From the NCBI GenBank assembly GCA_018806915.1, contig JAGKQI010000061.1, positions 1,488,001 to 1,552,000 on the forward strand: a DNA stretch of 64,000 bases. Reading direction: 5' to 3'. The stretch is from Phytophthora colocasiae (lineage: Eukaryota > Oomycota > Peronosporomycetes > Peronosporales > Peronosporaceae). The translations under genes and the position numbers were made by a program. Numbering within the stretch: position 1 is the stretch's first letter; the number at the start of each line of letters is the position of its first letter. The notes below the pieces were generated by a model, which worked only from the letters and a program-made list of their open reading frames with translations, was not told the origin of the DNA and searched no databases. Positions 24,479 through 34,814 of this stretch are shown here, one piece after another.

Positions 24479-25348
24479 TCAGCCTTCGATGTAGCATAGT
24501 GCATATCCGCAATATCTCGAGCAACTTTGAGCGGCAGGTGCTATAAGGATACCGCAGGTATGTTTGTAGACGTTGGCAGCTACGTGAAAGTAGCACATCA
24601 AATTGGCGAGTTCGTTATCCGCGCCGAGCACTGATTCCACCGCATTACGCTGAGCTTTGTCCGCATCAGCCATGATGTAGCGAACCGAGAGCTGTTTGTT
24701 TGCCGCCAGTGTATACATTCGACGGAGCATAATGAGCGCCTCAGCAAAATGATGCTCAGTTTGCTGAGAGAGAATGAGAAACGCCACTAGGTGAAAGGAG
24801 CTTATACAGTCGGAGAAGCCCACAACCATAACCGGATATTCCACCTGGCTCAACTTGTAGGTGGTTGCCGGATCGCGGTCAAGTCGACGTAGCAGGAGCT
24901 TCGAGGACAGTCCGACAGCAAAGGTGCGTTAGAACCACGGCCAACAATTGCTTCCTCATTAGAATTAGAGCGCCACGTAAACATGAAAGGGCCCCTGGTT
25001 CTTCTTCTCCGCGGTATGCGTGCTCCCGGATCTTCGCCACGACATCATCGTGGTAATCGCTCCCACCGAGATGACCTCGGCGGTAGCGCTGCACGAAACG
25101 CTGCACGGTCGTCAACTTCGGCATTGCAGCCTTCGCAACTTGGAAGCGCCTCACGATCCGTTGTAGATATTCATAGGTTTGAGGTTGTTGGTGCACATGT
25201 CTCGGGCAAAAGCCTTCATTTCCTCGGTCAAACGCGCCTCGCGGGGAGACCGAAGAGGCGAAACGTGCTGGTTTGCCGCGGAGTACCGCGAGCACGAGAT
25301 TAGATCGCTTTTGTGCACAACGTAGTCCTTGAACGATTCCAGCAGCAT
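24479..25348 (-). pseudogene. Mutator-like (MULE) transposase remnant
   Basis: Two frames on the minus strand together resemble the middle of a MULE transposase. The upstream part (25348-24879) contains KAFARDMCTNNLKPMNIYN, then in another frame MPKLTTVQRFVQRYR and LGGSDYHDDVVAKIREHAYRG. The downstream part (24853-24479) has YPVMVVGFSDC, the SQQTEHHFAEAL helix, YIMADADKAQRNA and LMCYFHV, the usual MULE core with its central aspartate and CxxH-type motif. At least two frameshifts separate the pieces and no SWIM finger follows, so it is dead. No terminal inverted repeats or 9-bp target duplication were found. Confidence 0.8.
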
Positions 25349-26239
25349 GTTGCTGTCCTAGATGGAGAGGTCTTTAGCTACAAAGGCCCAAGCGATCTTG
25401 GTGCGAGGCATCGTTGCGGTGGGGTGGCGTAGATTGTAGCGAGGCGTATGTGTTGGTTGGGCGAGAAGCTAAAGTGGTGAAAACGAGCTGCTTTCTATCC
25501 ATGTTTGGGTCGCTATCGGCACCTTTCATTCGCTAAAAAAGTGAAATTTTAACAATCTGACTGGCTAATAATTTGGAAAGTGTGGATGACTCGTTGAACA
25601 GTGCTGTGTAGGATGATTGGCTGTGGCAGTGCCTGATTCAAAAGTGTTGTTCGTTGATGCGTGGGTGCTTACCAACTGATATTAGTGTTGGTGATATAAA
25701 TTGAGTGCAATTCGTACAATTTTGGTGTTTTTAGGGCGTTGTCAGCTTGCCCCAGCAAAAGTGAAGCTATTCTCGCCTTTCCTAGCGAGAAAAACAGGCG
25801 ACCTACAGCCGCTCTTGTGAGGGAGGACAAGGGCGCCGAGCTTTGCTAGTCTTGGACAACGCAACTTGAATCCAGTTTTACCAGCGTTTTGCTCGTGTGT
25901 GGGAAATGAAGACAACTCCGCCAACAGCGCCGCTGTCAATACACTACCATGGAATACTGCATGTTCGGGTGACGTGCAAACTTTGCTGTAGCGCTTCTTC
26001 TCCGAAGATCGAACGTGTTCCGTGTGACGTGGTGCCTACAGCGCTCCTCGTTGAATCGTCGTCATCCGTTCTTCCTGCTGCTTTACGCCACTCCACAATG
26101 TCCAGGGCGGTGGCAATTCTGGTGGTACGCAGACAATTAGCAAAAGCTTCCTGGTGACGCCAGTGGCGATGTCAATACATACACACCTTTCAATTTACCC
26201 TCGAATGTCCTCCGAAAAGTGTATCCATTTGAACAAATT
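25349..26239. other. Gene-poor region, probable transposon-derived debris
   Basis: No supported gene. Open frames here are short and of mixed character. The segment lies between two MULE relics and may itself be decayed transposon sequence. Confidence 0.4.
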
Positions 26240-26404
26240 GTCATCAGCTCGATTACGATCCACTAACCATCTGCTTAATGCCTCGCCAATCACTGGCGGC
26301 CACGCACTTGAGCAAAATGCCATTGGTCTTGTGACAGTGCCATCACGCATCGCCTACAGGCTGAAGAGTGCTACTTCATTGCTACGATCGAAGCAGCAGC
26401 TTAA
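26240..26404 (+). pseudogene. Relic of a MULE/SWIM protein N-terminal region
   Basis: The frame ending at the TAA at 26402-26404 contains NHLLNA and, after a gap, TVPSRIAYRLKSA. These parallel NHLMNA and TVPSRMAYRAKLE, at similar spacing, in the intact MULE-derived protein at 48601-50517. The remainder is lost. It ends three bases before the permease ATG at 26408, so permease 1's leader and promoter must lie in or through transposon-derived DNA. Confidence 0.55.
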
Positions 26405-26407
26405 TTC

Positions 26408-27805
26408 ATGACAGACGTTTCCTCAGATCATGTACGTTATGCCAAGGCGCCACATCTCTGGGCTCTGGGGGTTGGTGCTGTGGTTAGTGGCGACTTCTTC
26501 GGATGGCAGTCAGGCCTCGTAGCTGGTTTCGATGGTCTGCTCATCATTCTGGCCTTCGTCACTGTGCTCTACGTGCTGCTGTCCTTCTCCATCGCTGAGT
26601 TGTCCACGACTGTGCCGTCTGGTGGAGGTCCTTACGTCTTTGCACTGCACGCTATCGGTCCTCGTGCCGCCTTCTTCGCTGGTCTGGCGGAAAGTCTCAA
26701 GGTCGTCATCACGTGCGCTGTGGTCGTCACGGGCATCAGCTCGTACATGAACCAACTGCTGAGTCTGAGCTCGGACTACGGTCCGATTTGGTGGGCCATT
26801 TTCTACGTCGTCTTTGTGTCTCTCAACATCGTGGGCATTGAGATGACCTTCCGCGTGCAAGCCTTCACGACTGTTGTATCGGTTTTGATCTTGCTGGTGT
26901 TTTACATTGGAGCTGCTACGAAGATATCGTACACTGAGTGGGTAGAGAACGTCGACTGGAAGTTCCCTAATGGATGGGATGGTGCGGTGGAAGGATACTC
27001 TTTTGCACTGTGGTTCTACTTGGGAATTGAAGAACTTCCACTAGCTGTTGAAGTGACTGTGGATCCGGAGCGAAACATGCCTATCGGACTCGTGTCGTCG
27101 ATTTTCACACTGGTTGTGATGGCGTTTTCAACTGTCATTTTCAACTCAATGATTTCTCCAGGAGCCGAAGAGATGTACAGCAGCTCTTCTCCATTGTTGA
27201 CGGGGTATGAAAGCGTGTTTGGAGACAACAGCACAACTTCAGGCTTCTCGTGGTTGCTTATTCTAGGTCTTATCGCCAGCTTCCACTCGTTCGTCTTCTG
27301 TATGGGTCAGTTGCTGTACGCTATCGCTCGAGATGGCTTTTTACCAAACGTTTTGACCAGATTACACCCAACTCGGGGTACCATGTACGTATCGTTGATC
27401 ACCGGGAGTTTAATTGGCTTTGTGGTGGTCCTCGTGCTGCATTTCGTCATCGGTGATACTCGTCTTGGTTCGGTTTTGATCAACCTCGCACTGATCGGTG
27501 CTGTGATCTCCTACTGCTTCCAGCTTACTTCGTTTATCCGACTCCGAATCAAGGAACCGAACCGCGTCCGACCGTTTCGCAGCCCTTTTGGTGTTCCCGG
27601 GGCTATTATCTCGCTCGCGCTCTGTGTGGCAGGGATGGTATCAATTATCTACAGTGGCGTGTCAAGTTACGAGTTTCTGGCGTCAATCATAGTTGCGATG
27701 CTGTACTTCGGAATGGGCGCCGTATATTTCTTCATGCGCATTCGGTCACGTATCGAGGTAGCACCCGCGCCGAAGATGCGCGAAAACCTCTTGAGCAACG
27801 CTTAA
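26408..27805 (+). CDS. Ethanolamine-permease-like APC transporter, copy 1
   Basis: Intact 465-aa amino acid/polyamine/organocation transporter of the ethanolamine permease group, probably moving ethanolamine or an amino acid across the plasma membrane with protons. TM1 carries the family signature WALGVGAVVSGDFFGW. SIAELSTTVPSGGGPYVF, the FYLGIEELPLA segment in the middle and FHSFVFCMGQLLYAIARDGFLP are also typical. About twelve hydrophobic segments are visible and no intron is needed. By eye it is most like copy 4 (43346-44764), nearly identical apart from a shorter N-terminus (MTDVSSDHVRYAK) and a C-terminus without the SSKV tail. The substrate is inferred from family only. Confidence 0.93.
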   Translation: MTDVSSDHVRYAKAPHLWALGVGAVVSGDFFGWQSGLVAGFDGLLIILAFVTVLYVLLSFSIAELSTTVPSGGGPYVFALHAIGPRAAFFAGLAESLKVVITCAVVVTGISSYMNQLLSLSSDYGPIWWAIFYVVFVSLNIVGIEMTFRVQAFTTVVSVLILLVFYIGAATKISYTEWVENVDWKFPNGWDGAVEGYSFALWFYLGIEELPLAVEVTVDPERNMPIGLVSSIFTLVVMAFSTVIFNSMISPGAEEMYSSSSPLLTGYESVFGDNSTTSGFSWLLILGLIASFHSFVFCMGQLLYAIARDGFLPNVLTRLHPTRGTMYVSLITGSLIGFVVVLVLHFVIGDTRLGSVLINLALIGAVISYCFQLTSFIRLRIKEPNRVRPFRSPFGVPGAIISLALCVAGMVSIIYSGVSSYEFLASIIVAMLYFGMGAVYFFMRIRSRIEVAPAPKMRENLLSNA

Positions 27806-28215
27806 TATCCGTGTGTAAATCCTTTAGTTTCAGTGAAAAGAAATAAAAACATGAAAACATGAAAACAAGAGCAAACCCTTTATGAACGTTCAGGGTCAAG
27901 GCAAGTTTTTTGTGTTTCCGACCAAATTTGTCGAATTCGGTTTACAATATCCAGGTCTATATACCTGGGTGCCACAAATTCGGCCTTGTGTATGCTGGAA
28001 TGGGCTTAGCGATCTGGCGCGAGAAGGAAAACCTACCGGACGATCTGGTGTTCCATATAAACTACCTGGGTGGAGACCAATTTTCGTTTACTCTAAATTT
28101 CCTCCGCAAAGCTTTTCGATACTGGACTCTTCAATATCGTCGAACAAAAGGCCTGGTTGCCTTCTTGCTGAAGGATTCTTCAAACTACAACTGCTTGACA
28201 TCCAGGAAAAGCAGC
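27806..28215. other. Permease 1 downstream region
   Basis: About 410 bp holding the 3' UTR of permease 1 and anonymous sequence up to the piggyBac TTAA site. The open frames here look non-coding. Confidence 0.45.
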
Positions 28216-28219
28216 TTAA

Positions 28220-28233
28220 CCCTTGTAACGCCG
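28220..28233 (+). repeat. piggyBac terminal inverted repeat (left)
   Basis: CCCTTGTAACGCCG directly after TTAA; inverted partner at 31834-31847 with two mismatches. Confidence 0.85.
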
Positions 28234-28238
28234 GCCCT

Positions 28239-28257
28239 TATTCTGTATAATACAGAA
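28239..28257. repeat. Subterminal palindrome, left end
   Basis: TATTCTGTATAATACAGAA, a near-perfect palindrome 5 bp inside the left inverted repeat. It is the same unit as at 31813-31833. Confidence 0.8.
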
Positions 28258-29707
28258 GAGAGAGTTGTCTTGAGTAAACTATTGACAGAGGATTGCAACA
28301 CTTTATCTGTTTCAAGCCCTTCCCAGGGCGACGTGACGAAAACGTTGCGAAATCGAGGCACAGACGCGACGAATGTTACCATAAAAGTATCATTTTTCCC
28401 ATCAGCTGTCAGTTTTGAGCGCTGCTATTGGCTGCTACGTATCAGACATACCTCCTGCAGTTGATTCCCCCGTCGATTGCGATCGTCGCTTCACGGGGGA
28501 GCTGCACGTGGCGCACCTCACATTCACGAAAAAGTTGGTAAGCAGCATGCATGGAATTAATTTGCTTTGGTGCTAATCGCTATCTCCTTGGTCCGCGCCA
28601 AGTAGTCGACATCGTGCTCCTCCACTCGTCATCGGCCCCGTCACTCTCGACGTCTTCGTGCGTACGCTTTCTGTAGCGGATGTTCTTTCTCAAATGCGCT
28701 GGAATAAGCGAGCCGCACCCCCACACTGTGTGCCAGATCTGGCTGCAAGTGAGAGTATTACCAGTGTCTTCTCGGCGCACCTTCGCGCAGAGCGGCATCG
28801 TAGCCACCACGAAGCAGCTCACAAGACGGGCAGTAGAAACTGCTTTCAAAGCTGTGTTCGGTTCAGCTTTCAGAGCAGAGCACACCTTGCAGGAGTGCTG
28901 CCGGCGTTTTGCGTCTGTACTTGTTGGTGTTGTTACAGAGGCGGTGTTTTCCTGCGGGTATCGGAACGTGAGACCAGCTCTTCAGCGTTCATGTTGGCCT
29001 CAAAGGTCGCCGCGCTCACCCCATAAGCTCACGATGCAATCTCCGCATGTACTATGGCGTGCGTGGGTACTTGCGTCCGCTCTGCTTCATCACAAGCTTT
29101 GTGGATAATAAAGCCGTTCACAATGGCCATATCCACAAACCCCAGAAAAAAAGCTGGCGATAATACTTCTTGAAGGCGACACACTGTTGCAGCGAGTAGC
29201 TTTGTGCAGTCGTAGCTGGTCATGAGTGTCTACCCCACCCATCCCAGCGTGATAATCAGCAACTAGTTGGGGCAAGGCACTTTCTCCAGAGCTCCGGTGG
29301 CTTTGTTCCGCCTAGTGACCGACGTTGAGATAGTTGAGCAGCCAATTGATATCATGTGCACTGGTGAAGAGTCCATCCACGCCAACGCTACGCCAAGCTC
29401 AAAGATCAACATCTTGACGCAATCTTGTAGGTCCCTGGTGTGGCATGTACGCCGGGCGCTTCTTTTGCTTGAATTCAAAGAGATTCGGCCATCCGAGACG
29501 GTCGTTCCGGTGGGGTGCCGGACATAGTAGAAGCTCATATCCCTGAAGACGGAGTGCCAAAGCACAGGAAGAGTAGAAGTTGTCGGCGATAATAAGTCTT
29601 CTTCTTGGCTGCCCGTCGAAAGTCTTGGCCAAGTTTCTGAATAACAGCCTTCTGCGCCACACCTTTAGCTTTCTTCTTGTCCTTCTGTCTTACCTAAGTA
29701 CACCTCT

Positions 29708-29830
29708 ACTCTGTGTACAATACAGAATACGATAAGCAGTTAGCAACTTACTCTTTGTACGATACTGAGCATAATAGAAAAGCAGGGAAACAGCTTATTC
29801 TGTACAAGCCAGAATTGCCTATTCTGTGTG
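29708..29830. repeat. Cluster of palindrome-related units inside a transposase intron
   Basis: At least three degenerate copies of the subterminal palindrome: around 29708-29729 (CTGTGTACAATACAGAATA), 29796-29816 (TATTCTGTACAAGCCAGAATT) and a half unit at 29820-29830. On the minus strand the stretch is bounded by a GTGAGC donor and a CTTAG acceptor, so it reads as an intron of the transposase gene. Confidence 0.6.
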
Positions 29831-30571
29831 TGAATTTCAAAGCTCGCTCACCTGAACAGTAACCCGTCTCAGCGCAACACGTCATATAGCATTTCGTGCC
29901 GTACTTTGTGCGGCTTATCTTTGTTGTAGACTCAGAATCGGATTGAACTGGCTGCGGTTAGGAATTGTGCCTTCATCAAAGCTTACACGCGCACCCAAGC
30001 GATAACCGCGCCGAAACGTTTTCTCCAATGCTTGAAGAATTGACGGACTTTCCACGCCTTGTCGTGTGAAGCCGCCGCACCTGTTGAGTTACTTGCAAAA
30101 TGAAGGTACCTTTGTGATGATACGGAAGCGTTCACGTTTCATGTAGCGACTGAATGTTCCTCGGGGAACAGCTCCATCCTCGCGAGTTGACCAATGCTTC
30201 TCTAACCCGTCCGTGTGACTGCAGAGTGTCCTCGCAGCCAGAAGGCCAATGACATGTAGAATCTCGTGCGGCTTGATAGGCTTCATACATGTTCCAGCTT
30301 GAGCTTAATTTCAGTAAGGGGCTGAACCGTCTTCGATGGGTCCTTCGCTTGTGCTTCGAGCTGCTTCATGCGTATCTTCTCGGCTGCACCTGGAATGCAC
30401 TCCTGGCGGTACGCGTCACTCTCGCTTGCAATGTGCACCCACAGCGCCTTTGGAAGGAAGTAAAAATACATTCCTAGCGGTGACTTCGCGAATGCAGCTG
30501 CCGATTTCGTGACACCATACGACCCACTGTAGAGATCAGTGGCGCCACTCAACTGTAATTCATCTGCATCC

Positions 30572-30622
30572 CATACAATACAGAGTTAAATTATACCGCC
30601 AACACTATTCTGTATAAGACAG
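30572..30622. repeat. Palindrome-related units in a second transposase intron
   Basis: Half units CATACAATACAGAG (30572-30585) and TATTCTGTATAAGACAG (30606-30622). On the minus strand they lie between a GGTAAAG donor and an ATTACAG or ATGCAG acceptor. Confidence 0.55.
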
Positions 30623-30993
30623 CTTTACCACTTCTGTGTTGGTCGAATATGCGCCACCGCAGACGTCTCATGGCATCGTCGTCTTGTGCAAACGCGTCAC
30701 TATCGTCTTCGAAATCGTCGTCAGACTCCACTTCGCTCTCGTACTCAACAGGAGCCACAGGCACACCCAACGCTTCGCCATTTTCATCAGCATCTTCGTC
30801 TTCATCATCTTCCTCACCGGCAGCACACAAATTTATATCGTCTGGGGCAACATGGCCAAACAGGCGCTCCGACCGCAGTGCCTACATGAAGTGGTCTGTG
30901 TCAAAGATGTCAATATGTACCTCACCACCTTCGTCACTCATCATATCTTCGTCTTCATCTGGAACCTCAGTGATCTCGTTTGCCTGCGCAACA

Positions 30994-31072
30994 TGTTCTG
31001 TGTACATTACCGATTAGCCAATTCTGTATCAACTGGAATACATTATTCTGTACCAAACGGAATAACAAATTC
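30994..31072. repeat. Palindrome-related units in a third transposase intron
   Basis: Repeated units: ATGTTCTGTGTACATT near 30994, AATTCTGTATCAACTGGAATA (31020-31040), TATTCTGTACCAAACGGAATA (31044-31064) and a half unit near 31069. On the minus strand they fall between CAG/GTGAGA and a GTTGCGCAG acceptor. Confidence 0.55.
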
Positions 31073-31812
31073 TGCGCCTTCTCACCTGACTGAGTTCTGA
31101 TCCTCTCGCGGAAGCAGGCACAGCTTCCAGTGATGCCGATTCAGGGGGAGCTGGTACTAGCTGCCCTTGGTGCCTGAGATGGTCTTATCGCGGCTATGAC
31201 TGATCTACAGTGACTGGCTGTGTTGGGTTGACGACAGTAGATGAAGCAGCAACAGGTAGTTCGAGTTCTAGGAGTCCTGAGCGCATTGACCAACGCTACT
31301 AGCTCATTCTCTTCCTAAACAGCACGTATACATTAGATCAGTGAGCTTCTAGACGGCACATAATAAAACGTACCAACGAAGTGGCTTCGGCCCCGTTTGG
31401 AAGCGCCAAGTCGTCCGGTTACTCCAGGTTTCACATACGTGAAGTCCACGCTCAGGTCCCTCGGCTTCCTCGCCTTCCACCCTGCCTTTGACAGCCTACG
31501 CCAGAGCCTTTGAACATCTTCGCGTCAGGGTACGTCCATCTTAGAGATGCTGTCTCGCAGGCGGGAAAATCTTGAATGGCTGAGGTCGAATTGGGGGGAG
31601 ATTAGTTGCGAAACGTGAGCTCCAAATAGCATTATTCAGACCTCTACCGAGCTTATATCGTATTTTCTATACTGCTAAGGAAATCCCCGTCTATCTTCCC
31701 AGCACAGATCGGGTATGATGAGCTTCCCCAAACCTCCATCTTACAAACCTTCATATGCGAAGAAAACTAGCGCTTCGAAGCTCTCAGAATATTTTTACTT
31801 GCAATAATACTT

Positions 31813-31833
31813 ATTCTGTATAATACAGAATAC
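31813..31833. repeat. Subterminal palindrome, right end
   Basis: A 21-bp palindrome starting TATTCTGTATA and ending TACAGAATA, directly inside the right inverted repeat. Confidence 0.8.
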
Positions 31834-31847
31834 GGCGTTACATGTGT
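31834..31847 (-). repeat. piggyBac terminal inverted repeat (right)
   Basis: Reads CACATGTAACGCCG on the minus strand, directly before TTAA at 31848-31851. Confidence 0.85.
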
Positions 31848-31851
31848 TAAG

Positions 31852-33932
31852 GGCCGTGGTTGGATCGTACCGGCGTACACCTGCGCAAAAGGAGCTGAGT
31901 CCTTGCCGATCATGCGGGTTGTTGTCAAACAGAATATCTCCTGTCAAATGGCAAAAATACTCGTTCAAGGTATTTTACACGCAGTTTTGGATCAGCATTC
32001 GCGCATGGTCGCGGTGCACCCGATGCCGTCCATTGTGAAGATCAAACTCCTCCAAGGCAGGCAACAGTGCTCACAAGGGCCCGAGGCGTGTCACTTACCT
32101 CAAACTTTGTATCTAATCAGTTGAAGGTTCACAAGTTGAAGTGATTCGGCCAACAAACATCGGTAAAGCCATATCTTCTCAACCATTGTGTTTCTCCTAC
32201 AGGCGCCTGCAATGATACCTGTAGCAATTAGTCTTGTTTGTTTGGATGTGATCAATATTGGTTAGGCCTCTCAACTTTAGAAAGCCTCTAAATGATTCGA
32301 GCAAAACCATTCCTAAAAAATATACTGTGGATGTCGAGAAATAAACACAGCGTCACGACTTCACAGCCTCTGAGCAGCTTCATAAACAATGGATGTCGGT
32401 CCCCAGGTCTGCTCGTTTTATTGACCAAACATTTTTGTTGACAACGGGCCTCTGTACGACACAAGCAGGAAGTCATATTATCAGTCGTCGTCACAACAGG
32501 AAATTAATTACCCGCGCAACACTACAGTATTGTCATGCATGAAACTACGGTGCTGGGGGCTTCTGTGATCGCGTTGGTTGAACTGACACGGTTCCAAACA
32601 TCATGATTACCTCGCGATGGCTGGCATTTTCGTCCCGTCCAAGTGCCGTCCAATCTCGCTCACGTGATGTAGCTTTGCGCTGCCGGCAGCTTTGGCTTTG
32701 ACCGCCCCGTACGCTCGCACATTGAGTTTCTGGTTGAACAGACCTCAAGGACGGGGCGAATTTGTGCTGCGTCGGCGCTCGTCATCTCCCCACCGGCGGA
32801 AGTGGCTTTGCTTCGGTTCATGTGCATTTTCAGACTTTGGGCGAGTGTCGAGTATGTATGTTGCTGTGGTAATGCCGCCTTTCAGCGCACCAGCGCATGC
32901 GTCTCGGCTCAGGTGCGCATCCTGCGTCTCGCACCAGAACAGTGTAGATTTCTGAAGAATCCGATGCAAACTGAAGCTCATGTTGATGGGCGGCACAAAG
33001 TGATGCTCTAAAGTGTACGGACCGTGATGCTCCAGTGTATCTACAGTATCGTTTGGTCATGCGGTTGGTGTAAGCTTAGTTAAATGTCTACATTCAAAGC
33101 ACCACAACAGCCTTTTGTCAACAGATCGAGCGTCTTCCACCTTGCGCTTCACGCTCTCTCCAAGTTTCCACGTTGTCGAGCTGTGCTGCAAGTTGCGGCA
33201 AGCACCACGACGTTGAAGGTTTCGATGCTTCGGAAGAGCTTCAAAGTCGTGGTCGGCAAATGCTGTGTCGGAGCATCTCCTCGCAGCTCTCCGTATGTTT
33301 TCAGGTGGGTCCCCCGGCTCTGATCTTTCTGTACCATGTACGGTACATGATGTACCTTGCGCTTCTTGCCTGTTCGTGCCGGTGTCGGGTAGCTCAGCTA
33401 CCAAAACGTGTGATACATCTTCATGAGCAAGATAATTTGTCAACAACTACATCTTCTACTAGAAAACTACCGCCTTCGTGCATCGGCAACAGCATGTGCA
33501 GGACATTCTCCAAGTTCTAAAACTGGGCCGGTCTGTGTGCTCACCGAGATGGACGTGGATGGATTGAGACAGGCTCACAACGATGGATGACCGGCAACTC
33601 CACTCGAAGATCGACACAGAGACGCATGCCGTCTTAAGGAAAAGCAGCCATTTTTAATCTTGGTTTGTCTTGATCTCGGTTTCTGCATGGACAAAGGGTG
33701 ATACAAAGCGCCCGGTCTGGAATGCCGACGCGCTTGCAGGCAATGGCAGAGTTGCCCGATCTCTGCGGGCCGCACACCTTGAACTGACGTTGCACTGGTT
33801 GCTCTCCGAGCCGCGTACGCTCGCACATTGCGCTTTTTGCGCGCTCCAGAGCACCCCAGCTGTCCTTGCTAGGCTGGAGAGGTCGTAGACCTGGAACCGT
33901 GATGGCTGCTCTCGAGAAATCGCTCTCGATCT
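31852..33932. other. Gene-poor region with two related coding relics
   Basis: No intact gene. On the minus strand, the segments near 32740-32600 and 33840-33700 both translate to a similar block beginning NVRAY. One continues ...KLHHVSEIGRH and the other ...VRPAEIGQL. The corresponding DNA shares CGTACGCTCGCACATTG. A further minus-strand frame at 33446-33057 has coding-like composition but no motif I recognise. These look like decayed mobile-element sequence of unknown type. Confidence 0.35.
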
Positions 33933-33951
33933 CTCACTTTGCAATTTACTG
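33933..33951 (+). promoter_or_regulatory. Oomycete core promoter (initiator plus CAATTT flank) of permease 2
   Basis: CTCACTTTGCAATTTACTG matches the oomycete initiator TCAYTYY followed by a CAATTT-like flanking element, 52 bp before the ATG. The same TCACTTTGCAATTTACTG is present before permease 3. Confidence 0.7.
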
Positions 33952-34223
33952 CGCACTGCAACGACCTCTTTCCTCCAACTCCAGTCTTCGCAGTCGTACC
34001 AGATGAACCGCATCTCAAACTTGAGTATCAACGGCCCCGTCATTGAAGGCGAAAACACCAACCGCTACGCGAAGGTGCCGCATCTGTGGGCTCTGGGTGT
34101 AGGCACCGTTATCAGTGGAAACTTCTACGGTTGGCAGTCGTCCCTTGTCGCCGGCTTCGATGGTTTGTTGATCCTGCTCTCCATCGTCACTGTGCAGTAC
34201 GTGCTGCTGTCGTTCTCCATCGC

Positions 34224-34499
34224 TATAATGACGGAGCACTAGTTCAGATGAAGTTTTGTGTATTGTGCAAAATGCAGAGTGAGAAACTTCGACACGGAGG
34301 TGTTGCTGAACACGACGTCCTTCGAAGTCCTTTGTTGGTTCACGAAGTCCTTGGCATTCTTCAAGAAGGGAACATACAAGGGTTGCGATTAGGCTGTTTG
34401 TCAACAGGGGCCACGGCCGCACTGTAAGGATTGTAAGTCCTTGAGCACCACAGCTTGTAGATAGACGGCATTCTTCAGCGATGGTCTCCGAACATTACA
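34224..34499 (-). repeat. Chromovirus 3' LTR
   Basis: 276 bp, identical by eye to 39236-39511; preceded on the minus strand by the polypurine tract at 34500-34508. Confidence 0.95.
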
Positions 34500-34511
34500 T
34501 CCTCCCAGGAC

Positions 34512-34814
34512 TTACCTACGTCTGCGGCTCGTCGATGCTTGACCCTGAAGACGCTCCTTCAGCCTCTCAAGCAAGTCACCCCAATGACTAACATGGTTGA
34601 TGTCTTCCTCAAATTCCCATGAATTCTCACTATCAGGAAGGTCCACCCACGAGCAGAGATACTGAAGTCGTCCACGTCGACGCCGTTTATCGATCAGTTC
34701 CCGAATAACGTACACTCGTTCACCTTCGGAATCGTACATTCGAGGTGCACTCTTAGTGATCTGCCTCCCTCGAAATATTTCAGGAACGTCTAGCGAGAGT
34801 TTGAGCTGGTCCAC
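34512..34814 (-). pseudogene. Chromodomain C-terminal extension of chromovirus integrase, out of frame
   Basis: The -1 frame relative to Pol continues the integrase C-terminus (WENATFNVDQLKLS). It then shows a chromodomain: VYVIRELIDKRRRRGRLQYL, then CSWVDLP, SENSWEFEED and IEHV-like INHVSHW. It ends TAA at 34512-34514, directly before the polypurine tract. Chromodomains of this type target integration to marked chromatin. The break lies around 34830-34840, where a run reads CCC; one more C would restore the frame. Confidence 0.82.

Larger units (their letters stand above)
28580..31090 (-). pseudogene. piggyBac transposase (DDE_Tnp_1_7) remnant
   Basis: Read on the minus strand from about 31090. 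An acidic N-terminal region (EVPDEDEDMMSDEGG; EEDDEDEDADENGE) is interrupted by a TAG near 30886. Next come SGATDLYSGSYG and MKPIKPHEILHVIGLLAARTLCSH (30552-30089), the LIIADNFYSS catalytic-aspartate region (near 29580) and GMGGVDTHDQLRL (near 29250) with the third conserved aspartate. A cysteine-rich C-terminus (MPLCAKVRREDTG, IWHTVWGCG) lies at 28885-28580. The order matches piggyBac transposases. At least three frameshifts and one stop make it inactive. Confidence 0.82.
28216..31851 (-). mobile_element. piggyBac-like DNA transposon, decayed, with TTAA target duplication
   Basis: TTAA at 28216-28219 and 31848-31851 bounds a 3,628-bp element. The ends are inverted repeats: CCCTTGTAACGCCG (28220-28233) against CACATGTAACGCCG read inward from 31847 (12 of 14 match). 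Each is followed by a palindrome TATTCTGTATAATACAGAA(TA). A transposase remnant of the DDE_Tnp_1_7 (PGBD) type lies inside on the minus strand. TTAA targeting and a leading CC/CA are hallmarks of this superfamily. Confidence 0.88.

Noticed and set aside
27882..28464. Overlapping plus-strand frames of 122 and 184 codons downstream of permease 1
   Set aside because: No recognisable motif, mixed composition, and the second crosses the piggyBac left end.
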